A stretch of DNA of 64,000 nucleotides from Pseudomonas kielensis (GTDB taxonomy: Bacteria > Pseudomonadota > Gammaproteobacteria > Pseudomonadales > Pseudomonadaceae): contig NZ_JACMYG010000013.1 in NCBI RefSeq assembly GCF_014236655.1, positions 1-64,000 of the forward strand, written 5' to 3'. This document shows, one piece after another, positions 38,068-47,146 of this stretch. The notes under the pieces are model-generated. The model had not been told where the DNA came from, searched no databases, and was given only the letters and a program-made list of their open reading frames with translations. Every line of letters starts with the position of its first letter. Positions within the stretch are counted from its first letter, which is position 1. The translations under genes and the position numbers were made by a program.

Positions 38068-39283
38068 GGGGTGGAAGGAGAAGCCTCTAATACAGCTTCT
38101 AGAAATAGTAATTGATTACCGTGGAATTTCTGTACCTAAAGCCGAGTCAGGAATCCCCCTAATAACTGCTCGAAATATCAAATCCGGTTTCTTGGATTTT
38201 TCAGAGCAGGAATATATTCAAGCAAACCAATACGACGAATGGACTTCTCGTGGGCTACCTAAAGGCGGAGATATACTTTTTACGACAGAGGCTCCGCTAG
38301 GTAATGCTTGCAGATTTCCATCACATGGAAAATATGCGATAGGGCAAAGAACTGTATGCTTGCGTGTTAACGGTAAATTGGATTCTGAATTCCTCCTTCA
38401 ATACTTGCTTTCCTCGAACGGCCAAAGGCTGATTGATTTAAAATCTTCTGGATCAACGGCAAAAGGAATTAAGTCTAGCGAGTTAAAAAAGATTTATGTT
38501 TTGCATCCGGCGTCTATTTATGAGCAGAAGAAAATAGCCAAAATTTTGTACACGTGGGATCAGATCATCACCACCACGGAACTGCTGCTGGCAAACAGCG
38601 AGCAACAGAAAAGGGCACTAATGCAGCAGCTGCTGACAGGCAGCAGACATCTGCCTGGCTTTCAAAAATCATGGCAAAATGTCCGACTTGAGCAGATTTT
38701 CTCCAGAGTTACCAACAAGAATACTGAAGCCAATACCAACGTGGTCACCATATCTGCCCGGCATGGCCTGATCCGACAGGAGGAGTTCTTTAGCAAAACT
38801 GTTGCCTCGGAAACTCTAGACAACTATTTCCTAATCAAGAAAGGGCAATTTGCCTACAACAAAAGTTACTCCAACGGGTACCCAATGGGTGCGATAAAGC
38901 GTCTAAATAAATATGAAAAAGGTGTAGTCACTACGCTTTACATCTGCTTTAAAGTAACTGACGAAACCAGCTGCAACCCAGAATTCTTTGAGCACTATTT
39001 TGAGTCCGGCCTGCTGAACAATGGCTTGAGCAAAATCGCCAACGAAGGCGGTCGAGCGCATGGTTTGCTTAACGTCAAACCCAGTGATTTTTTTGGACTA
39101 ACAGTTTTTATTCCAGAGATAAATGAACAAAAGGCAATTGCCGCAGTACTTACAGCAGCAGATCAGGAAATCCAAGCACTACAGGCCCAACTCTCCTGTT
39201 TGCAAGATGAGAAGAAAGCCCTTATGCAGCAACTGCTGACAGGCAAGCGCTGTGTACAGGTAGGTGAACTGGAGATCGCCTGA
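38057..39283 (+). CDS. hsdS: Type I specificity subunit, full length
   Basis: 408 aa with two target-recognition domains (~1-165 and ~215-365). Each is followed by a conserved coil that ends in nearly the same motif (RALMQQLLTG and KALMQQLLTG). The DNA is noticeably more AT-rich than its neighbours, normal for TRD exchange by recombination. It determines a two-part recognition sequence that cannot be predicted here. Confidence 0.92.
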   Translation: MVPEGWKEKPLIQLLEIVIDYRGISVPKAESGIPLITARNIKSGFLDFSEQEYIQANQYDEWTSRGLPKGGDILFTTEAPLGNACRFPSHGKYAIGQRTVCLRVNGKLDSEFLLQYLLSSNGQRLIDLKSSGSTAKGIKSSELKKIYVLHPASIYEQKKIAKILYTWDQIITTTELLLANSEQQKRALMQQLLTGSRHLPGFQKSWQNVRLEQIFSRVTNKNTEANTNVVTISARHGLIRQEEFFSKTVASETLDNYFLIKKGQFAYNKSYSNGYPMGAIKRLNKYEKGVVTTLYICFKVTDETSCNPEFFEHYFESGLLNNGLSKIANEGGRAHGLLNVKPSDFFGLTVFIPEINEQKAIAAVLTAADQEIQALQAQLSCLQDEKKALMQQLLTGKRCVQVGELEIA

Positions 39284-39287
39284 TGGC

Positions 39288-39531
39288 TCAGATTAGCTAA
39301 GATTGCCTATGACTTCGACGGCACCCTTTTAACCGGCAATATGCAGGAGTATGACTTTGTGCCGGCATTGGTCATTGAACCGGCTGAGTTCTGTCACGAA
39401 GCTAAAGGCATGGCTCAGGAGCGGCAGGCGGACGAAGTTCTGGCCTAAATGGCGGCTCATGATCGAAAAGGCTCAGGCTGCCCGGGTACCGGTGCGCAAA
39501 ATGGACTTTGCCAAATTAGGGGCACATATTC
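39288..39531 (+). pseudogene. Broken HAD-family hydrolase gene
   Basis: Directly after hsdS one frame encodes LAKIAYDFDGTLLTGNMQEY, with the HAD nucleophile motif D-F-D-G-T-L, and runs to a stop near 39447. The next frame continues with RLMIEKAQAARVPVRKMDF to ~39531. This order matches HAD hydrolases found in type I restriction loci. There is no usable start codon, one internal frameshift and no C-terminal half, so the gene is dead. Confidence 0.7.
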
Positions 39532-39540
39532 AGCTATGTC

Positions 39541-39740
39541 CGCGCGTACAGGATGATCATCGCCATGGGCTATCGCGTGCGCTCGACGAGTTGCACCCAG
39601 TTCCGTCTGTGGGCTACCCGCACCTTGCGCGAGTGTCTGCAGAAAGATCTCCTGATGGACGATGCCCGGTTCAAGGAGCCCCGCTGGGGGGCGATGAGCT
39701 GCTCGAGCGCATTCGCGACATACGGACCTCGGAGAAGCGC
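39541..39740 (+). pseudogene. Broken RhuM-family gene fragment
   Basis: One frame encodes RMIIAMGYRVRS..TQFRLWATRTLRECL and ..LLMDDARFKEP. A second frame, after a shift near 39680, encodes GDELLERIRDIRTSEKR. This is the middle of the RhuM (virulence-associated, KilA-N-like) family; both ends are missing. The tail of the first frame continues to a TGA at 39877-39879 that overlaps the hsdR GTG, so the spacing to hsdR is kept although the gene is broken. Confidence 0.7.
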
Positions 39741-39875
39741 CCAGGCAATCGCCGCCCATACTTTAGAGCTGGCAATGTTGGAGCGCTTGGAAAAGCGCCT
39801 GAGCAGTGAAAAAAGAAACGTTGATCCATTACGAGTCGTAAATATGCGTGCCCCGGAAGAAGAAGGAAATGCCCT

Positions 39876-42800
39876 GTGACCCCCACCCCCAAGTTTCAGG
39901 AAGAATACAGCGCCAAACTTCCGGCTCTGGCTCTGCTGTGCAACCTCGGTTGGCAGTTTCTGTCTCCCGAGCAAGCTTTGGCCTCGCGGGCCGGCAAGAG
40001 TGATGAAGTGGTTTTGCGTGATGTGCTGCGTGAGCAACTGAGCAAGCGTCGTTTTTTGTTTGGTGGTGATGAATATCCGCTATCGGCCAAGGCCATCGAC
40101 AATCTGGTTAGTGAAGTGTGCAGCCCAGCGCTTAATGAAGGGCTACAGGCTGCCAACGAGCGGCTGTATAACCATTTACTGTATGGCATCTCGGTGACAG
40201 AGTTCGTGGAAGGCAAAAAAGCCAACCCGACCGTGGCGTTGATCGACTGGAACAACCCCGCGAATAACAGCTTCATCTTTACCGAAGAGTTTCGCGTGCT
40301 GCGCAGCAGTGGTGTGGAGTCGCGGAGGCCGGATATTGTTTGCTTCGTCAACGGTATTCCGCTGGCAGTAATTGAGGCCAAGCGTCCCGATAGCAATGCG
40401 CAGAAAGGCCCGACCATCGACGAAGGCGTTTCGCAGAGTTTGCGCAACCAGCGTCACGACGAAATCCCAAGGTTATTCGCATACAGCCAATTGTTGCTGT
40501 CGATCAATGGCACCGAAGGGCGCTACGCCACATGCGGCACGCCCGCGAAATTCTGGGCGGCTTGGCGTGAGGAAGATATCGCCACCGCAGAGTTGTATGC
40601 GCTGAAGAACCGCAAGCTGAGTGCTGCGGAGAAGGCCTCTATTTTTAGCCACCGTCCTCCCCGTGATCTGGACTGGTATGACAACCTGATCGCTGGCGGC
40701 GAGCTAGCGCTGACCGACCAGGATCAGTTGCTTATCAGCCTGCTCTCTCCTGCCCGGCTGCTGGAGATTACTCGCTACTTCACCCTGTTCGATAAGAAGG
40801 CTGGCAAGATTGTTGCGCGCTATCAGCAGGTATTTGGCATCAAACGGCTGATCGAGCGGATTACCCACAAGCGCAAGGACGGTGGCCGCGAGGGCGGGGT
40901 GATCTGGCATACAACAGGCTCGGGCAAGTCATTCACCATGGTTTTCCTGAGCAAGGCGCTGATCCTGCATGACTCGCTCAAACAGTGTCGCATCGTGGTG
41001 GTCACCGACCGGGTCGATCTGGAAAACCAGCTAAGCAAGACTTTCGCCTCGGGCGGTGAACTGGCAGGCAAGAAGGATCGCGAAGCCGCGATGGCCACTT
41101 CCGGGACGCGCTTGGCCGAGCAGATCGGCAAGGGTAATGAGCGCATCATTTTCTCCCTAATCCAGAAGTTCAACAGCGCCACCAAACTGCCGCAATGCGT
41201 GAACACTAGTGCTGACATCATCGTGCTGATCGATGAAGGTCACCGCAGCCAAGGCGGTGAAAACCATATCCGCATGAAACAGGCGCTGCCCAATGCGGCT
41301 TTTGTGGCGTTTACTGGCACGCCCCTGCTCAAAGACGACAAGACCACAAATAAGTTTGGTCCCATCGTGCATGCATACACCATGCAGCGAGCAGTGGAGG
41401 ATCAAGCGGTGACGCCGTTGCTCTATGAAGAGCGCATCCCCGATCTGGATGTAAACGCGCGCGCGATCGATAGCTGGTTCGAGCGCATCACTGAAGGGCT
41501 GAGCGAGCAGCAGAAGGCCGATCTAAAGCGCAAGTTCGCCAAGAAAGGACAGATCTACAGCGCAGATGATCGAATTCGCTTGATTGCACTTGATATCGCC
41601 AACCACTTCGTGAAAAACATTGATGAAGGCCTCAAAGGGCAGTTGGCCTGTGACAGTAAGGCGTCGGCGATCAAATACAAGCAATACCTGGACGAAGCGA
41701 GTCTTTTCGAAAGCGCTGTGGTGATGAGTCCACCGGATAGCCGCGAAGGCAATACCGAGGTGGATGAAGCAGCTTCACCGGAGGTAACTCAATGGTGGAA
41801 GAACAACGTTGGGAGCGCGGATGAGCAGGTCTACACCAAGCAGTTGATTGAGCGTTTCGATAAGGATGATTCGCTCAAACTTTTGATCGTAGTGGACAAG
41901 CTGCTGACGGGCTTCGATGAGCCGAAGAATACCGTGCTTTACATCGATAAGCCGCTCAAGGAGCACAACCTGATTCAGGCCATTGCACGAGTCAATCGAT
42001 TGCACCCCCTGAAGAAGTTCGGCCTGCTGATTGACTATCGCGGCATTCTCTCCGAGTTGGATACCACGATTCAGAAATATCAGGATTTGGCTTCACGCAC
42101 TCAGGGTGGCTATGACATAAATGACATCGCCGGCCTCTACAGCCAGATGAGCAGCGAGTACAAACGGCTACCTCAACTGCACAAAAAACTCTGGGCGATT
42201 TTTGCCGATGTGAAAAACAAAGGCGATATCGAACAGTTGCGCCAGGTACTGGTACCCAAGATGCAGGAGCGCGACGGGGAGCTGGTGGATGTAAATCTCA
42301 AAGTGCGCGAGGACTTCTATGAGGCGCTAACCGAGTTCGCTAGTTGCCTGAAGGTTGCATTGCAATCAGCCTCTTTCTTCGAGGACACCAGCTTCAGTGA
42401 CGCTGACCGCGCTCACTACAAGGAAACGCTCAAGCAGTTCTCCAGCCTACGCCAACTGGCTAAACAGGATGCCGGTGAGACGGTGAGCTATGACCAGTAC
42501 GCCGAACAGGTGCGCAAGTTGCTGGATAAGCATGTAGTCGGCGTGGAGATTAAAGATCCAGGTGGTGTTTATGAAGTTGGCAGAATGGGGCAGCAAAAGC
42601 CTGAACAGTGGAGTGAGGACAAGGTGCGTAACGAAACCGATATCATCAAGACCCGCGTGAGTAAGATGATTGAGCAGGAGCTACGTGACGACCCCTATGC
42701 CCAAGAAGCATTTTCTAAGTTACTGCGCCAAGCCATTGAAGATGCCGCAAAGCTGTTCGATCATCCGCTCAAGCAGTACCTGTTATTCCACGATTTTGAG

Positions 42801-43151
42801 CAGCAGTTGAAGGCGCGCAAGCTAGATGAACTGCCGGACGTATTGGCGGGTAACCGCCATGCCCAGGCTTACTTTGGTGTTTTCAAGAAAAGCCTTCCGG
42901 AAGCCCTGATCTCTGCCGATGAGCAGTTACAGGGGCACTGGGTAAAGCTGGCTTTTAGCCTGGATGAAATGGTCATGACTTCTGTGGCCGAACATTCAAT
43001 CAACCCACAGAACATTGAAAGCGATATCCGCAAGAAGTTGTTACCGCTGCTCTTCAAGGAGTGCAAGGCGGTGGGGGCCGGCATGGATCAGGCGAAGGTC
43101 ATGGTTGAGTGGGTGGTGCAAATTACGCGGGTGGGCTTGTCCGGTCTATGA
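39876..43151 (+). CDS. hsdR: Type I restriction endonuclease subunit R
   Basis: 1091 aa from a GTG with ribosome-binding site AAGGAAAT. An N-terminal nuclease domain carries RPDIVCFVNG and AVIEAKRPD (the D..E-x-K core, ~150-172). Then a helicase motor with Walker A TTGSGKS (~347), DEGH box IDEGHRSQGG (~450) and AFTGTP. The C-terminal helical part contacts HsdM. The gene is intact. It cuts unmethylated foreign DNA after ATP-driven movement. Confidence 0.95.
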   Translation: MTPTPKFQEEYSAKLPALALLCNLGWQFLSPEQALASRAGKSDEVVLRDVLREQLSKRRFLFGGDEYPLSAKAIDNLVSEVCSPALNEGLQAANERLYNHLLYGISVTEFVEGKKANPTVALIDWNNPANNSFIFTEEFRVLRSSGVESRRPDIVCFVNGIPLAVIEAKRPDSNAQKGPTIDEGVSQSLRNQRHDEIPRLFAYSQLLLSINGTEGRYATCGTPAKFWAAWREEDIATAELYALKNRKLSAAEKASIFSHRPPRDLDWYDNLIAGGELALTDQDQLLISLLSPARLLEITRYFTLFDKKAGKIVARYQQVFGIKRLIERITHKRKDGGREGGVIWHTTGSGKSFTMVFLSKALILHDSLKQCRIVVVTDRVDLENQLSKTFASGGELAGKKDREAAMATSGTRLAEQIGKGNERIIFSLIQKFNSATKLPQCVNTSADIIVLIDEGHRSQGGENHIRMKQALPNAAFVAFTGTPLLKDDKTTNKFGPIVHAYTMQRAVEDQAVTPLLYEERIPDLDVNARAIDSWFERITEGLSEQQKADLKRKFAKKGQIYSADDRIRLIALDIANHFVKNIDEGLKGQLACDSKASAIKYKQYLDEASLFESAVVMSPPDSREGNTEVDEAASPEVTQWWKNNVGSADEQVYTKQLIERFDKDDSLKLLIVVDKLLTGFDEPKNTVLYIDKPLKEHNLIQAIARVNRLHPLKKFGLLIDYRGILSELDTTIQKYQDLASRTQGGYDINDIAGLYSQMSSEYKRLPQLHKKLWAIFADVKNKGDIEQLRQVLVPKMQERDGELVDVNLKVREDFYEALTEFASCLKVALQSASFFEDTSFSDADRAHYKETLKQFSSLRQLAKQDAGETVSYDQYAEQVRKLLDKHVVGVEIKDPGGVYEVGRMGQQKPEQWSEDKVRNETDIIKTRVSKMIEQELRDDPYAQEAFSKLLRQAIEDAAKLFDHPLKQYLLFHDFEQQLKARKLDELPDVLAGNRHAQAYFGVFKKSLPEALISADEQLQGHWVKLAFSLDEMVMTSVAEHSINPQNIESDIRKKLLPLLFKECKAVGAGMDQAKVMVEWVVQITRVGLSGL

Positions 43152-43924
43152 GCGCTCCCATCGTCACGAATGCTCCGTCTAATCCACCAGGGCAAAGCGA
43201 GCTGAGTTTTTACTACGCCGATGAGTTGATACAGGTTGAGCGGGCGCCACGGGGGCGCGAGGTTTCGCGCATTCTGATCAAGGTCGATCCAGATTGCCGC
43301 GTGCGGGTCAGTGCACCGGCCGGCGCTAGCGATGAACAGGTATTGGGTGCACTGAAGCGGCGCGGCCGTTGGATTTATCAACAGCTTCGTGAGTTCCGCG
43401 CTCAGCTCACGCATGTTCGCCCGCGGCAGTACATCAGCGGAGAAAGCCACTACTATTTGGGCAAGCAATATGTACTTAAGGTCGTGGAGGCTCCTGATGA
43501 GCTGCAACAGGTGCGTCTATTGCGTGGCAAGTTGGAGGTGACTGTCCGGATGAAGTCGGCTGGAAAGGTGCGCGAGCTACTGCACGCTTGGTACAAGACC
43601 CGCGCCCGAGAGGTTTTTGATCGACGTCTGGAGGCAGTCTTGCAGCAAGCCCTTTGGGTTTCTGGCAAGCCGCCACTGCGCATCCTCAGCATGCAAACGC
43701 AGTGGGGCAGTTGCTCCCCCACAGGTCGTATTACGCTCAACCCCCATTTGGTTAAAGCATCCCGCGAATGCATTGACTACGTAATATTGCATGAGTTGTG
43801 CCATATCGCTGAGCATAACCACAGTGAACGTTTTTACCGGCTCATGCAGCAGGTAATGCCTCAATGGGGCAGGGTGAAAAAGCAGTTAGACGGTATGGCA
43901 GCGTCTTTACTCAATGGCGGTTGA
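43148..43924 (+). CDS. YgjP-like (DUF45/M48) zinc metallopeptidase
   Basis: 258 aa. Its ATG overlaps the hsdR stop (ATGA), so it is translated with hsdR. The zinc motif HELCHIAEHNHS (H-E-x2-H) is at ~217-228, and the family signatures WGSCSPTGRITLNPHLV precede it. YgjP-like proteins are often co-encoded with type I restriction genes; the function in defence is not established. Turnover of the restriction subunits or of DNA-bound proteins are possible roles. Confidence 0.85.
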   Translation: MSAPIVTNAPSNPPGQSELSFYYADELIQVERAPRGREVSRILIKVDPDCRVRVSAPAGASDEQVLGALKRRGRWIYQQLREFRAQLTHVRPRQYISGESHYYLGKQYVLKVVEAPDELQQVRLLRGKLEVTVRMKSAGKVRELLHAWYKTRAREVFDRRLEAVLQQALWVSGKPPLRILSMQTQWGSCSPTGRITLNPHLVKASRECIDYVILHELCHIAEHNHSERFYRLMQQVMPQWGRVKKQLDGMAASLLNGG

Positions 43925-43960
43925 CTGTACGCCCTTTTTTATCATGACAAGAGATGCCGG

Positions 43961-44167
43961 TCATCGGCGCTTGTGCGCAAAGAGTGATTTGGCCAGAAAA
44001 TTGGGCAGTTCTCTAAGTCTAAATCCGACGTTTTGGTTGCCTTGAATACAGCCCGCGCTAAAGCGCTTGCCGGTAGATTTCGACGCCCGCTTTAGGAATA
44101 AATGTAGATAGGCCGCATTCACCGCAGCATCGCCACTAAGCTTTTTATATAACATCGTTTTCTGCAT
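43961..44167 (-). CDS. Hypothetical small protein
   Basis: 68 aa, basic. Its ATG shares a base with the TAA of the preceding 93-aa gene (TAATG), a layout typical of coupled translation. This is the only support, since I do not recognise the sequence. It would be the last gene of the DUF3987-integrase operon. Confidence 0.35.
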   Translation of the reverse strand: MQKTMLYKKLSGDAAVNAAYLHLFLKRASKSTGKRFSAGCIQGNQNVGFRLRELPNFLAKSLFAHKRR

Positions 44168-44448
44168 TATCTATCATCACAATCTAGGCTTTTATACCGC
44201 ATACGTTTCCAGATCAGCATCGCAGTGAGTCGGTAGTAGTATCTGGTAGCCTCTGAACGATCCTTGAGATGATGCGCCAAAACCCATCGGACATGCTTAA
44301 GTTGCCAGGTCCAGGGATTGTCTCGCTGCCATCGTTGTTGAATGGCAGCTTGTATGATTCGAGCTTGCCGTAGGTGGCGTTGTCGAGTGGACGTCGAGCC
44401 GGTCAGTACTCCGCTAAGGAACAGCGCCATATCGAAAGGTTTGCTCAT
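44167..44448 (-). CDS. Hypothetical protein linked to integrase
   Basis: 93 aa, basic and Trp/Arg-rich (LRQARIIQAAIQQRWQRD, WTWQLKHVRWVLAHHL). Its start overlaps the integrase stop by four bases (ATGA). Proteins of this type may help the recombinase; no family is recognised. Confidence 0.65.
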   Translation of the reverse strand: MSKPFDMALFLSGVLTGSTSTRQRHLRQARIIQAAIQQRWQRDNPWTWQLKHVRWVLAHHLKDRSEATRYYYRLTAMLIWKRMRYKSLDCDDR

Positions 44449-45434
44449 GCTCGACCTCCAATGTAGGCCGACACCACATCGATCCGGTTATGTCCGAGCT
44501 CAAGGCTGATCTGTTGTCTCGCCTGCTGATCAAGGCCCCGGTCAATGCGATAGCAGTGACCACCATTGACCGGTGCGGCGTGGCCAGTGAGCTGTTCGTA
44601 ACGCTCGCAGGCGTAGGCTGCTCGCAGTTCATGAAGGCCCTTCAGCCCGTGTTCATGCAGCGTTTCACGGGCGGGGAGCACGGTCTGTTGCAGGAACGCG
44701 ATGTAGCTTTCATCTCGGGCCAGCAAGTTGCGGCTGCGGGGCGGCGATGCATGACGAGCCAACTGTAGCGCCGCCTTTACCTCTTCATTTGCCACGACCC
44801 AGCGCGGCGCTGAAGCCCCTGAGCGGCCGCCTTTGGTGCCGTCCTGGATGTTGATGCTGCCTAAGTGTTCGGCTTCGCGGTGCAAGCGTGGCAGGTCAGC
44901 CAGGATCGCTTCGCGCAGGCGCATGCCGGTTGCTCGGGCCAACAGGACAATTGCGGCCACCCGCTCGTGTTGCTGTTCGCCCAGTACCTCAATCACTCGC
45001 CGCACCTGTTGATGGTCTTGGCCGTCCGGCGCTCGGGTGCGTACGGTCGAGCGCTGCTGGCCTAACGCCTGGCTCGGGCTGGCGATCCTCACGTCCTGAT
45101 CACCGCGCAGCGCCGCGAGGGTGCGGTTGACGCTGCTCAGGCGGTTCTGCGCGGTCGCGATGCAGAGTTCACCTTGCTGGATCTGCTGGCGCAGATACGC
45201 GACGTAGTCTTGCAGCGTCCGTTGATCGATCTGACGCGCATCGTTGTAACCGGGACCATCCTCTGATCGACACCAACGCACGAACGCTTGCCAGCGATCG
45301 CTATGCGCTTTGACTGTGGCGAAGTGGCCGCCGGCAAACAGATCCTTTAGCGCTTGTGGGCCGGCGTAGCTCAGCTGGCGGCCATAGCCAAAGTTGCGAC
45401 CATCACGCCGACCGACCAGGGCCATCGTCATCAC
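44445..45434 (-). CDS. Tyrosine recombinase/integrase
   Basis: 329 aa. An N-terminal SAM-like core-binding domain (~35-110) is followed by a catalytic domain with Arg in RATGMRLREA (~170), and LGHNRIDVVSAYI near the end with the active-site Tyr. It is unrelated to the P4-type integrase at 51577. Later starts at 45431 or 45425 are equally possible. It is in a tight operon with a DUF3987 gene, so it probably belongs to a separate mobile element nested in the island. Confidence 0.85.
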   Translation of the reverse strand: MMTMALVGRRDGRNFGYGRQLSYAGPQALKDLFAGGHFATVKAHSDRWQAFVRWCRSEDGPGYNDARQIDQRTLQDYVAYLRQQIQQGELCIATAQNRLSSVNRTLAALRGDQDVRIASPSQALGQQRSTVRTRAPDGQDHQQVRRVIEVLGEQQHERVAAIVLLARATGMRLREAILADLPRLHREAEHLGSINIQDGTKGGRSGASAPRWVVANEEVKAALQLARHASPPRSRNLLARDESYIAFLQQTVLPARETLHEHGLKGLHELRAAYACERYEQLTGHAAPVNGGHCYRIDRGLDQQARQQISLELGHNRIDVVSAYIGGRA

Positions 45435-45762
45435 CGTTTTCGTTCGTTTGCAGAAAGAGCAGCAAGGCTTTCCAGTGAGGGCTGAGCCTGTCCACCTGCT
45501 GCCAGTGAGTCGGGCGGATCAGGAGGGCGTTCTCGTGGTGTTGCAGCAGTGCCCCTTCCTCACGCAGTTGCTCGATCAGCCGGGCTAGGTGGGTAGGCTC
45601 CAGTGGTGGTGTGGCGACAGCGGCGACAGTGGCGACAACCCGCGTCGTTTCTGGTCTGGCGCGTGGCGACAGGGTGGCGACAGAAGCTGCGACACGCCGC
45701 GATTCAGGTTGCGATTGATGTTGCGTCTGGTAGCGGCGTACCGCGTCATTGAGGCGAAACAT
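45403..45762 (-). CDS. Hypothetical protein of the DUF3987-integrase operon
   Basis: 119 aa. It overlaps the DUF3987 gene by 17 bases and the integrase gene by up to 32. The first half has a low-complexity VATVAAVAT stretch, encoded by repeated GGCGACA on the plus strand (45610-45690). The second half is a predicted compact helical domain. No family is recognised. Confidence 0.6.
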   Translation of the reverse strand: MFRLNDAVRRYQTQHQSQPESRRVAASVATLSPRARPETTRVVATVAAVATPPLEPTHLARLIEQLREEGALLQHHENALLIRPTHWQQVDRLSPHWKALLLFLQTNENGDDDGPGRSA

Positions 45763-47146
45763 GGCGGACCTCGAAAGTTTTTCCGTCGCGGCTGCTCAGC
45801 CAGCGATGAGTGATCAGTACGACCAATAAAGAGGCGGTATGGTCAGCGCTCTTGCGGGCAAAACGAGGGCCGTTGCGATTGACGTCGCGAATGGTGAAGT
45901 GGGTCCAGCCTTTCTGCACCAGCCAGCGCAGCAGCCGATCTGCCTCTTCGCATCGGCTATTGACCGGCTCCTGTTCGGTCAGGCGCTGGATCTCGGCCAG
46001 GTAGTAATCCATCAACGTGGAGGCGCGTTGGATGTGTCCTTCGTCCAACGAACGGGCCTCTTCAAACGTGGCCAGCACGCCCGCGATACGCAGTACATTC
46101 GCCGCCGCCTTGCTCGCGACAGGCTGGACGCCGGCCAGCTCGCCGAACTCGCCAGACTGACATTCGATGGTGTCGTGAATATCGATCCAGGCACGACGTG
46201 CACGGGAAGTCAGCTCCAGCGCGGCGGGATTGAGTGAACCATCCTGGTGAAGCGACCAGGGCTGTTGCAGCAGGGTGGTGATCCGCTGTTGGTAGCGCTG
46301 GACTTTGGCATCTTGGGTCAGGTCGATCGCCTTGTAGAGTCGCTGGCCGGCCAGGCGCTCGGGCCAACTGATCAGGCATCGGCCCAGGATGCCTTGACCA
46401 TTGATCACCGGGTCTTTAAACAGCTGGTTGGCCAGGTAGGGCTGTAGCATCAGATGCAGGCTGAGGCGGCGGTCATAGGCCCGTAGGCTTTCTCCGGTCA
46501 TGGAGCGCGCCCGGTCGATCGGGCTGCCATCCCACAGTGCCGACAAGGTGGTGATCGCCTTGAGCAGATTCTCTTTGCTCATGGTGCTGCTGCCCAAGAA
46601 CTGGCCACCTTCATCATTGAACAAGCCCATGCTGGGCAAGCCCTGGCACAGGCTTTTGACCAGGGCCTCAATGGTGGGCTCGGCAATGATCAGTCTCGGC
46701 GGTACCGGCTCGGACAGCTCACCGTCTGCCGCTTCCGCGTGTTTCTTTGCGGATTTGGGTTTGGTCATGAGGCTGGTAGCGGCGCGATAGGCTTTGAGCT
46801 TTTCCGCATACAAGGTCCACTGCTGTCGTTCCCAGTCGCGCGCCGCCTTAAGTGCCAGATGGTCCACCGCGCTTTTCCGATCACCCGAGGACGCCACCGT
46901 CAGTAGGTAGAGGGACAGCGGATAGGTTCGGCCGTCGAGGTGGACATTGGCATGGCCCTGACTCACCAGGGCCGCGCTGGCCAGCACCGACTGTGCAGCC
47001 ATTGCGCAGGGCACGCCGATCACCTCGGCCAGTCGTTCGACCGCAGGGCCCAACAATTCCCCCAGTGCTTCAACCGGGTAGGGCAGTGGCGCCTGCTGGT
47101 ATTCCAGCAAGGGTTGTGGTGGCTCGAACGCTTCGTACAGTTGCAT
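45746..47146 (-). CDS. DUF3987 domain protein (replication-primase-like)
   Basis: 466 aa from the ATG at 47146, which has GGAG seven bases upstream; an in-frame GTG at 47185 is an alternative. DUF3987 proteins are P-loop-like ATPase proteins seen in plasmids, phages and integrative elements, often next to primase-like modules. SSGDRKSAVDHLA (~95-107) fits a Walker-A-like loop, and IIAEPTIEALVKSL and LFNDEGGQFLGSS are family stretches. It heads the nested operon and may act in replication of the excised element. Confidence 0.8.
   Translation of the reverse strand: MQLYEAFEPPQPLLEYQQAPLPYPVEALGELLGPAVERLAEVIGVPCAMAAQSVLASAALVSQGHANVHLDGRTYPLSLYLLTVASSGDRKSAVDHLALKAARDWERQQWTLYAEKLKAYRAATSLMTKPKSAKKHAEAADGELSEPVPPRLIIAEPTIEALVKSLCQGLPSMGLFNDEGGQFLGSSTMSKENLLKAITTLSALWDGSPIDRARSMTGESLRAYDRRLSLHLMLQPYLANQLFKDPVINGQGILGRCLISWPERLAGQRLYKAIDLTQDAKVQRYQQRITTLLQQPWSLHQDGSLNPAALELTSRARRAWIDIHDTIECQSGEFGELAGVQPVASKAAANVLRIAGVLATFEEARSLDEGHIQRASTLMDYYLAEIQRLTEQEPVNSRCEEADRLLRWLVQKGWTHFTIRDVNRNGPRFARKSADHTASLLVVLITHRWLSSRDGKTFEVRHVSPQ

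Noticed and set aside
45610..45690. GGCGACA repeats as replication iterons
   Set aside because: The repeats lie inside the 119-aa gene and simply encode its VATVAAVAT stretch. The spacing is irregular.
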